Below are positions 9,543-16,909 of a stretch of 46,383 nucleotides of DNA, piece after piece. The first letter of the stretch is position 1. Each line of letters opens with the position of its first letter. Below the pieces are notes generated by a model. It did no database searches, was not told where the DNA came from, and saw only the letters and a list, made by a program, of their open reading frames with translations. The position numbers were made by a program, and so were the translations under genes. Source of the stretch: Nostoc sp. GT001 (lineage in GTDB: Bacteria > Cyanobacteriota > Cyanobacteriia > Cyanobacteriales > Nostocaceae); the NCBI RefSeq assembly GCF_030382115.1, contig NZ_JAUDRJ010000003.1:1836935-1883317 (forward strand). The letters run 5' to 3'.

Positions 9543-10643
9543 TTAACAATTTACTCGTTGATGAATTTCCGGCAAAAGTTGCACACCGGATTCAAAGTCA
9601 ACCATGCGGCACATCAAGTAAAACAGGTATGTCGTAGTCAGCCAGTTAGTAAATTCTTGTTTGGAACCGAGGTGTCGTTCCAAATTGATCATGATCCAAC
9701 CAACCTGCGCCCAAGTTTGGTAACAGGTTGAGCAATCTTGATTATCACCTGTGCAACAACGCCGAGTTGATTTCAGATCGGGATTGTAAGCGCGATAATG
9801 GGGGTTATAACGTTTACCATTTTTAATCCGGTTGTGATTAATTTCATGATCTACAGTGAGGCTGGTGCAAACTTCATAACCCCAGGTTTCATCGTAAAGT
9901 TGCCGAGTGGTAAACACTTTGCTCATGTACGAAGTCATTAAAATTTTGTCAGGGTAGCGAGCGATCGCTTTGTCAATTTCACCTCGTACATGTTCAAACC
10001 CCAGATTGTGATCGTAAACTCCTCCTAAGTCAATGCGATCGCTGTAAAAGTTAAACAAGACGCGATTACCGTTGGCTACGCACTGCTCGACAACGCTAGC
10101 GATTTCATGGGCGTTACCCGGTGTGGTAGTGTAATGCCAAATAGCACGCGGATCGTCTTTGTAATTTTTTAAAGCTTTGCTAAAAACATCGAGTTTACCA
10201 CCCCCTCGGAGTGTTTTGTCAGTTTCGCGATCGCCCCAAAGAGAAATAGCGATCGGCATTGTTTCAAACCCCTCATAAGGAATTTTGATCAGAGCGTTGG
10301 TAACAACCATTAATCGAAAATTCTGGTAAAGCTTCTGCAATCGCTCTAGCATCAGGCTGGGTTCTCCTCCAACCACTGTAATAAAATTTGTTCCTCTGCT
10401 CTTTTCGTGGTCAATAAATGTATCAAATTCGGCTTCATTTTTGGGTGCTTTGAATTGATCCAATTCATCTAAAAAGAAATAGCATCCCTGACATCGAAGA
10501 TTGCACGCATGGGTTAAATCAACTGATATTCCTCTAATTTGTTCAGCTTTTTTGATTTGTTTAAAAAGGTAATTTAAAAATGGATCTTCTAAGTATTCTA
10601 TTAATGAATCTTGGACATCGGACTCGACAACTTGAGTAACCAT
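9543..10643 (-). CDS. Radical SAM enzyme, first of a tandem pair
   Basis: This paralogue of the next gene has cluster motif CNLRCQGC, GGEP motif VVGGEPSLML, ISLWGDRETDKTLRGGG and the same C-terminal cysteine set (YEVCTSL, then RRCCTGDNQDCSTCYQTW). A GTG at 10649 opens the frame two codons earlier, but ATG at 10643 aligns with the paralogue start (MVTQVVESDVQD against MATQVIETEVQD) and has AGGTGG close upstream. One difference from the paralogue is in the first auxiliary cysteine block: CPC there, CTS here. So the two may hold different auxiliary clusters. It has a slightly longer C-terminus (LPEIHQRVNC, ending in a Cys). The tandem pair may act as a heterodimer or on successive positions; this is inference. 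Confidence 0.88.
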   Translation of the reverse strand: MVTQVVESDVQDSLIEYLEDPFLNYLFKQIKKAEQIRGISVDLTHACNLRCQGCYFFLDELDQFKAPKNEAEFDTFIDHEKSRGTNFITVVGGEPSLMLERLQKLYQNFRLMVVTNALIKIPYEGFETMPIAISLWGDRETDKTLRGGGKLDVFSKALKNYKDDPRAIWHYTTTPGNAHEIASVVEQCVANGNRVLFNFYSDRIDLGGVYDHNLGFEHVRGEIDKAIARYPDKILMTSYMSKVFTTRQLYDETWGYEVCTSLTVDHEINHNRIKNGKRYNPHYRAYNPDLKSTRRCCTGDNQDCSTCYQTWAQVGWIMINLERHLGSKQEFTNWLTTTYLFYLMCRMVDFESGVQLLPEIHQRVNC

Positions 10644-10709
10644 TTCCACCTGCTTTTATAAAAAGGATTGGGGATTGTGTAAATAGCAGAAAATCCTCCT
10701 TGCTTCAAT

Positions 10710-10836
10710 CCCACGTTTTTAAGCGTGGGTTCCTCCTGCTTTATGCCTGGTTGTTGAGCGACTTACCCTGACTTGTACTGAGCGTAGTCGAAGTAGCGGA
10801 ATCGTTGGCGTGGTCACTGAGCGTAGTCGAAGTGCA
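10710..10836. repeat. Intergenic repeats: CCCACG hairpin and two ACTGAGCGTAGTCGAAG copies
   Basis: A 6-bp hairpin (CCCACG 10710-10715, CGTGGG 10724-10729) is followed by two copies of the dispersed repeat ACTGAGCGTAGTCGAAG (about 10777-10794 and 10817-10834). The same repeat recurs near 6706, 15465, 15513 and 21761. The region separates the donor ACP from the first radical SAM gene and could weaken read-through. Confidence 0.65.
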
Positions 10837-10895
10837 GCCTCTCGTAGAGAAGGGAGTAGAAACACTGCTTCCTGCCTCCTTCACCGATCGCCCTT

Positions 10896-11168
10896 TTATT
10901 GCGTAACTTTAACTTCTTGAGAAGCTTCATCTTTAAACTTGGCAAACAATTCCACCAAGTCATTGATTGTCTTAAAGCTAGAAACTTCTGTTCTGGGAAT
11001 TTTTATTTTGAGTTCTCGCATACAAGCAGAAACAATTTCTACGCCGTCAAGACTGCTGGCTCCATATTCTCCGATGGTTTTATGCGGATCTATTTCAACA
11101 TTTTCTACTCCATCTACGTTGAGCTTGATATGTTTAATTACGACATTTAATACTTGCTCTCGATCCAT
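10896..11168 (-). CDS. Discrete acyl carrier protein of the beta-branching cassette
   Basis: The 90-residue protein resembles AcpK/CurB donor ACPs of HMGS cassettes. The phosphopantetheine site reads GASSLDGVEIV, with Ser in place of the usual Asp before the modified Ser, and the tail IKIPRTEVSSFKTINDLVELF matches helix III and IV of that group. A TTG at 11204 opens the frame earlier, but ATG at 11168 (MDREQVLNVV) has AGGAG 10 bases upstream and is chosen. It lies 39 bases after ECH2. By analogy with curacin and bacillaene systems it carries the acetyl group that the HMG synthase adds to the beta-ketone of the growing chain. Confidence 0.9.
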   Translation of the reverse strand: MDREQVLNVVIKHIKLNVDGVENVEIDPHKTIGEYGASSLDGVEIVSACMRELKIKIPRTEVSSFKTINDLVELFAKFKDEASQEVKVTQ

Positions 11169-11207
11169 GATGTTTTGTCTCCTATCTTGAAAATTTACAA
11201 ACAAAAT

Positions 11208-11951
11208 TTAGGCTAAATAGGCCGCTTCGATGTGTGCTAATGTCCCTGGAACCCCAAAACAGATTTTGTGCATTAGGTGTTCGCGGGACAATGCTGCTTG
11301 GAGCGCTTGACGCCGGGGTAATGACAGGGTGTCTTTTACCATCTCCAAAACATGTCTGGGTTTTTCGGCAATTCTCCGTGCCATATCCAAGGCTAAAGTC
11401 ATAACTTCCTCAGACTGAACTATGTAGTTAAATAAACCTCGTCCCTTGAGTTCTTTGCCTTTGTAGAGCTTGGCGGTGAGGAGCATCTCGCTAGCGAAGT
11501 GATGCCCAACCATTGCAGGTAAGACAGATAAGATACCCATTCCGGGAGTAAATCCCAAATCTGTAAAATTAACTCCGTACCGACTGTTTTCGGATGCGAT
11601 CGCCATATCGCAGTAGAGTGCTAACGCTAGTCCACCTCCCACAGCATGACCCTGCAAAGCTGCAATAATTGGTACGGGAAAGCTAAGTAGTTGGTTGGGC
11701 AGTGATAAATCTTTGACATCTGCATTGCCACTCACAACTTGTTTGATGGTGTCCAAGCTTGCTCCCGCACAAAAGACATCCGATCGCCCACTCAAAATCA
11801 AGACTTTCAGGCTCGGTTCTGTCGCTAGATGAGTCAGGGCTGTCATTAATTCATCACATAGTTCTTCGCTCAAACGATTTTCGTTTTCAGGGTCATCGAT
11901 TTGCAGTTGCAAGATGCCGTCTTCTAAATTGGTGAGCAGAATTTTAGACAT
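11208..11951 (-). CDS. Enoyl-CoA hydratase family ECH2 decarboxylase (PksI/CurF-ECH2 type)
   Basis: This is a 247-residue crotonase-fold protein. The oxyanion-hole region HAVGGGLALALYCDMAIASENS and the following YGVNFTDLGFTPGMG match PksI-type ECH2 enzymes, which decarboxylate the 3-methylglutaconyl-ACP intermediate to leave a beta-methyl branch. It has the FCAGASL strand typical of the fold. The start overlaps the end of ECH1 by 8 bases, suggesting translational coupling. Whether the final double bond is alpha,beta or beta,gamma cannot be read from the sequence. Confidence 0.9.
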   Translation of the reverse strand: MSKILLTNLEDGILQLQIDDPENENRLSEELCDELMTALTHLATEPSLKVLILSGRSDVFCAGASLDTIKQVVSGNADVKDLSLPNQLLSFPVPIIAALQGHAVGGGLALALYCDMAIASENSRYGVNFTDLGFTPGMGILSVLPAMVGHHFASEMLLTAKLYKGKELKGRGLFNYIVQSEEVMTLALDMARRIAEKPRHVLEMVKDTLSLPRRQALQAALSREHLMHKICFGVPGTLAHIEAAYLA

Positions 11952-12744
11952 GGGTTTTTCCCCTGTACTTTTGAAACCAAGGTGGCGAGAATCCCTCGGT
12001 GAAACTTTGAATTCCTTCTAAGACCTCCGGTTGTGCTAACCATGAAACAAGTTGATTCAGGGCAATATTGGTTTGTCGTTGCAAATCTGATCCATAAAGT
12101 TGTTCAAAATATTGTTTACTGGCAGCGATCGCTTCTGGAGAAGAACGAAATAGCCGTTGTAATTGTCGGTTCAAGGTGGTAGCCATGCCTTCAGTTGCAA
12201 CTTCATCCACTAACCCAAATGCCTTGGCTTCTAGGCTGTCAATTCCCCGACTGCTAAGGGTTAAATACTTGAGCTGTGCTATGGTCAGACGACGCAGTAA
12301 GAAGGGTGCAATCAGAGCCGGAATCATGCCAATGATGACTTCTGGCAACATAAATATTGCGTTCTCGTTGGCAATAACGAGATCGCAAGCCGCAACTAAA
12401 CCTAGTCCTCCACCTGTAACATTACCTTCAACACAGGCGATTACGGGTAAGTGAGAATAGCAAATCAGTTGCAGACAATTTATAAAGGCTTGAAACAGTT
12501 CTATTTGAGGTCTTCCTCCCTGCTGTAATATCCATTCCAAGTCAAGTCCTTTGCAGAAGTCAGTTCCCTCAGCCCGAAGCACGATCGCCCGACAAGATGA
12601 ATCAGCGATCGCAGCTTGTAACGCTTGACTAAGTTGATTAATTAAAGATGAATTGAGCGCATTACCTGTTTGGGGCTGCACCAAGGCAATCTGGGCAACT
12701 CCTGAATCGATTTTATAGCGGATGGTCTCTACTATTAACTCCAT
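11944..12744 (-). CDS. Enoyl-CoA hydratase family ECH1 dehydratase (PksH/CurE type)
   Basis: The 266-residue crotonase-fold protein carries GNVTGGGLGLVAACDLVIANE and IIGMIPALIAPFLLRR, both characteristic of PksH-like ECH1 enzymes, which dehydrate HMG-ACP to 3-methylglutaconyl-ACP. Its start overlaps the HMGS stop by 10 bases and its stop overlaps the ECH2 start by 8. So HMGS, ECH1 and ECH2 form a tightly coupled unit. All three frames are intact, unlike the neighbouring PKS genes. Confidence 0.9.
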   Translation of the reverse strand: MELIVETIRYKIDSGVAQIALVQPQTGNALNSSLINQLSQALQAAIADSSCRAIVLRAEGTDFCKGLDLEWILQQGGRPQIELFQAFINCLQLICYSHLPVIACVEGNVTGGGLGLVAACDLVIANENAIFMLPEVIIGMIPALIAPFLLRRLTIAQLKYLTLSSRGIDSLEAKAFGLVDEVATEGMATTLNRQLQRLFRSSPEAIAASKQYFEQLYGSDLQRQTNIALNQLVSWLAQPEVLEGIQSFTEGFSPPWFQKYRGKTHV

Positions 12745-13955
12745 TTATATTGCCTATAGTAATTTTCAACATTGCTTAACACAAGTAAACTTTGGCCTCG
12801 ATAGCGTTTTTCATAGCGTTCATCTAAATAGTTTTCTAAATTAAAGTCCCGGCGATCGCTATATTTTTCACGCGTCAATTCACTAGCTTCATAATCTGCA
12901 ACAGATAAACGAAGTCGCTGATTGAGATGTTCGTCAATATTGAGCGATCGGACAATTTCAGTTGCAGCCTTTCCAATAGTGGCGCTGTAGAATTCTGCTT
13001 GGCAGCCACCACCATAAGCAAACAAAGAAATGCGATCGCCCGGATTAAGATCCTTGGCATAATTCAAAAGACTTAACAAACAAATAAAATTGGAACCTCC
13101 ATAGGAACTACCAATTTGTTGAGCAAAATGTATACTCTCTGCAACTTTTGATTGAAAACTTAACTTAGCAGCCGCTTTCCCTACCGCCTCAAATCGGTTG
13201 AGTATGGTGCGATGTGCCTGAAACGTCATTGCTGGAAAGGGTGCATGATAAATGTGTTTTTTGAAATCAGCATCATAGTCTACAGAACCCGCGATTTGCT
13301 CGTAGTGACTGAATGCTCCCTCCAAAGCATCTAAATAAGAGTAAAGACTCGTTTCACTTTTGATCACTTCGGTGTTGAAAGTGGGGCGCAGATAGTCAGA
13401 AATCTCCTTTGTCCAGTAACCCGCCTTATCTAGTTCAATTTCGAGAATTTGTGGATTAGTACTAACGAGCATCGCCACTGCACCACCTCCGCAGATAAAC
13501 TCCTGATCGCTATTGAGCGTGACGCTGCTGAAGTCCGTATTAATTACCAATGCCTTTTTTCCAGGTCTAGCCCCTGAAGCTACCCACGAAGCGGCCATTT
13601 TGAATGCCGCAGTGCCACCGTAACAAGCATGTTTCACCTCGAAGTTACGGCAATTAGGAGACAAATTACAAAACCGATGTACCCAGGTAGACAGGGATTT
13701 GCCACAATCAACCGCAGATTCGGTACCCACAATTAATAGTTCAATGTCTTCTAAGTCTTGAGGTGATAAGAGTTGTTTGGCTGCGTTCACCGCCAGAGTA
13801 ATAGCATCTTCATAGACCGGATAAACCGATCGCGTTTTGCACATTAAACTATCGGCAATCTGCTGGAAGTTTTTACCACGCGCTTCGGCAAGATCGGCAA
13901 TATCTAGATAGAACTGCCCTGAGTAAAGATTAAGTTTCTCAATTCCTATAGGCAT
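12735..13955 (-). CDS. HMG-CoA synthase-like beta-branching enzyme (PksG/CurD type)
   Basis: The 406-residue protein has the catalytic Glu (VGTESAVD), the nucleophilic Cys (EVKHACYGGTAAF) and the catalytic His (IYHAPFPAMTF) of the HMG-CoA synthase family. It would condense an acetyl group from the donor ACP with the beta-keto group of the chain on a PKS ACP. The ATG at 13955 (MPIGIEKLNLYSG) is the usual start for these proteins; no clear ribosome site precedes it. Together with ECH1, ECH2 and the donor ACP it forms a standard cassette, except that no separate decarboxylating KS (CurC/PksF type) lies beside it. Confidence 0.93.
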   Translation of the reverse strand: MPIGIEKLNLYSGQFYLDIADLAEARGKNFQQIADSLMCKTRSVYPVYEDAITLAVNAAKQLLSPQDLEDIELLIVGTESAVDCGKSLSTWVHRFCNLSPNCRNFEVKHACYGGTAAFKMAASWVASGARPGKKALVINTDFSSVTLNSDQEFICGGGAVAMLVSTNPQILEIELDKAGYWTKEISDYLRPTFNTEVIKSETSLYSYLDALEGAFSHYEQIAGSVDYDADFKKHIYHAPFPAMTFQAHRTILNRFEAVGKAAAKLSFQSKVAESIHFAQQIGSSYGGSNFICLLSLLNYAKDLNPGDRISLFAYGGGCQAEFYSATIGKAATEIVRSLNIDEHLNQRLRLSVADYEASELTREKYSDRRDFNLENYLDERYEKRYRGQSLLVLSNVENYYRQYKWS

Positions 13956-14024
13956 AGAGCGTCAGTTATAAGCTGTGCATTACTATTTAACTTCTAAAAT
14001 TTACGTAAAAATTCTCTAAAACTC

Positions 14025-16909
14025 TTATTCCTCCGTGCCCTCTGCGTCCTCTGTGGTTCGATTTTCCCTTACCTCTGCGTAAGCCTTAATTCCAAAAGAA
14101 TCATTCCAACAGCGTTGGCGCTGGAAAGGATAAGTGGGCAGAGCAACTCGTTGTCTGGGAGAATCTCGATGAAATTCCGACCAATTAATGTTTATACCCT
14201 TCTTATATAAAGTAGCCAAACTGTCGAGCAGCGATCGCCAGTCATCGCGTTCTTGTCTTAAAGAAGACAACCAAGTGGCAGTGTTTTTCGGTAGACAGCG
14301 CTTACCCATACTTGCCAGAGTATCTGTTGGGCCAATTTCCAGAAAAATCTTATACCCCGCCTCTGCTAAAGTCTGGATACCTCCATCAAAACGCACCGAG
14401 CGATCGCAGTTGGGAGCGCCAGTAGTTAGCATCTAGTACCCCTGCCTCAAATTCTCCCGAAAGATGAGAGATAAACGGTAGACAAGGTGGATGAAACTGC
14501 ATTTGCTTCAAAGTTTGCTCAAAGGCATTTTGAATGGGGTCTACTAAGGGTGAGTGAAAGGCGTGGGCAACATTCAACTCGCGAGTCATAATGAAATCGG
14601 ATTCCAGACGGGCAATTGCTGCTGCAACCGCTTGTCTATCGCCCGCAATCACAGTTTGAGTAGAGGCCGTTAAAGGCCGCAATGGCAACAGCATCCTGGT
14701 AAGATGCGATCGCCTCTTCTACAATCTCCTTAGCTGCAAACACCGCCACCATTTGCCCTTCTCTGGGCTGCGTTGCCATCAGTCGTCCCGGTTCGGCGCT
14801 CAAGTACAGCCCTTCCTCCAAGCTGAATACACCTGTCACGCAAGCAGCTACATACTCTCCGACGCTATGACCCATCACCGCATCGGGTTCAATGCCCCAT
14901 GACTGCCACAATTTCACTAAGGCATACTCTACGGCAAATAGAGCAGGTTGGGCATAGGCAGTTTCATCTAGAAGATGAGGCACTAAGTTTCTTTCCCTTT
15001 CCCCTTTCCCCTTTCCCCCTTCCCCTAATGGATACAGTACTTCCAGCAGTGGCCGATCCAAATAAGAGCGTAAGATGCGATCGCATTCGTCTAAGGCAGC
15101 ACGGAAAATAGGTTGGCTGTTGTAAAGTTCCCATCCCATACCAACGTATTGCGAACCCTGTCCAGCGAACAGAAATGCAATCTTCGGTCTATTCTCCGGC
15201 TGTAGCCGTTCTGTCGTCTGTTGGCTAGTGGCGAATGTCCTCAGTTCGGAGATTAAATCAGGTAAATCGCCTGATGAAATGACGGCATGACGATGATTAA
15301 AATGCGATCGACCGATATTAGTTGTGAAACAGATATCGGGAATCGATTGAGCAGCATAGTTTAGAAAACTATCTGCATAGCAACTTGCTAGTTCCCGTAA
15401 CGCTGTCTCAGTTTTTGCCGAAAGCGTCAACAGCGATTTAACCTGCTCCCCTGCCCCCCCGGTTACTGAGCGTAGTCGAAGTATGCTCCCCTGCTCCCCT
15501 GCTCCCCGGTCACTGAGCGTAGTCGAAGTGCTGCCCTCCTCTGCTGCTTCCAGTACTACATGAGCATTAGTACCGCCAAAACCAAAAGAATTAACGCCAG
15601 CAAACCGAGGCTTGATATCTATCGGGCGATCGATTGTAGGAATTAAAAATGGTGTTGACTTGATGTCAATATGGGGATTGATGGTTTTGAAATGGGGATG
15701 AGGGGGAATTTCTCCTTGTTGCAAACAGAGGATAGTTTTGATAAATGCGGCAATTCCACCAGCAGCTTCTAGGTTGCCAATATTAGTTTTCACAGAACCG
15801 AGTCCGCAGGGTTGGTCAAGGGTTCGTCCCTGTCCTAGTACCCCCAAGATTGCTTGTAGTTCAATGGCATCACCCATTGGAGTACCCGTACCATGTGCCT
15901 CAACATAGTCAATTTCATGGGATGCCACCTTGGCATTTGCCAGTGCTTGCCGAATCACTGCTTGTTGAGCCAACCCATTTGGTGCAGTTAGGCCAACACT
16001 GCGGCCGTTATGATTTACGGCGGTTCCCCGCAGTAACGCTAGAATGCGATCGCCATCTTTGACTGCATCTGAAAGACGCTTCAGGATAACTATCCCACAT
16101 CCTTCTCCTCGAACGTAGCCATCGGCTGTAGCATCAAAGCTTTTGCAGCGTCCATCAGATGACATCATGCCAGCCTGGGAAAAGGTAATATTCACCTCCG
16201 GTAACAACATAATATTCACGCCGCCCACCAATGCGAGATTTGACTCTCGATGCCGCAGACTTTGGCAAGCGGTATGAATGGCAACCAGGGACGACGAACA
16301 AGCTGTATCGATTGTGACGCTAGGGCCTCGCACATCCAAAAAGTAGGACAGGCGATTTGCCGCCATACTATTGGCAATACCGGTACCGGCTCTCGTGGGA
16401 ATTGCGGTCATGGCTTTGTAATAATCACAAGTGGCAATTCCCATAAACACACCAGTCTGAGAACCAGCCAATTGTAAGGGGTCGTATCCAGCGTTTTCTA
16501 ATGCCTCCCAACTTACTTCTAATAGCAGCCGTTGTTGGGGGTCAATACTAGCTGCTTCGCTCGTGGAAATTCCGAAAAAGCCGGGATCGAATTGATTGAT
16601 ATTTGCTAAAAAGCCACCCCAACGGGTGTTAGTTTTGTCATAACTACTTAAATCAGGATCGTAGTAAGCATCTACATCCCAGCGATCGCTAGGAACTTCG
16701 GCGATCGCATCACCACCATTTTTGCATAACAGCCATAACTCCTCTGGAGAGTTAACTCCTCCAGGAAAGCGGCAACCAATACCGATGACTGCAATGGGTT
16801 CAGTTGCAGCATGTTCGAGAGTATTCAGCTTTGCTTGGAGGGCTGATAGCTCCAGCAATGCGTTCTGCATCAATTGTCCATAATCTCTGGTTTCGGAAGG
16901 ACGACTCAT
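14025..16909 (-). CDS. KS-AT polyketide synthase without ACP, with altered active sites; two frameshifts (near 14664 and 14398)
   Basis: Three frames join into about 960 residues if one base is removed near 14664 and one at 14398. A short helical N-terminus leads into the KS (EPIAVIGIGCRFPGG). Its Cys is present (DTACSSSLVA, codon near 16302) and so is HGTGTPMGD. But the last block reads KTNIGNLEAAGG: the second catalytic His is Asn (codon 15773-15775). The AT has GHSVGEY and HAFHSPL, but the conserved malonyl-binding Arg (normally AARGRLM) is Pro in SAEPGRLM (codon 14789-14791). After the post-AT linker (LPTYPFQRQRCW) there is no ACP; the last about 15 residues come from a dispersed repeat. 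The start codon overlaps the stop of the preceding PKS as ATGA. It directly precedes the HMGS cassette, so it may supply acetyl to the donor ACP or shuttle the chain rather than elongate it. Confidence 0.85.
14030..14085. repeat. Dispersed CTCTGCG-type repeat forming the KS-AT C-terminus
   Basis: This stretch shares CTCTG(T/C)G...CTCTG(C/T)GGTTCG with a copy near 42862-42894. It encodes the terminal RENRTTEDAEGTEE of KS-AT, so the gene ends inside a repeat, at the point where an ACP would be expected. Confidence 0.6.
14998..15018. repeat. 7-bp tandem repeat inside the AT of KS-AT
   Basis: Three exact TTTCCCC units (with degenerate flanks to about 15030) encode [10 protein letters not shown] in the AT just after [10 protein letters not shown]. 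The AT of the plus-strand PKS has the same heptamer (GGGGAAA) at the same protein position. Confidence 0.75.
15440..15545. repeat. Short repeats plus two ACTGAGCGTAGTCGAAG copies in the KS-AT linker
   Basis: CTCCCCTG units flank two copies of the dispersed ACTGAGCGTAGTCGAAG repeat. They are translated in frame as a Gly/Ser/Thr/Arg-rich linker between KS and AT. Confidence 0.75.

Noticed and set aside
10710..10729. IS200/IS605 transposon end
   Set aside because: The CCCACG hairpin resembles such ends, but no transposase or second end is nearby.
10896..11204. TTG start at 11204 for the discrete ACP
   Set aside because: The ATG at 11168 has AGGAG at proper spacing and matches the usual length of donor ACPs.
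6077..16909. KS-AT and KS-ACP restoring one full active site between them as a heterodimer
   Set aside because: All three KS catalytic residues sit within one subunit, so two different His losses cannot complement across the dimer in any simple way.
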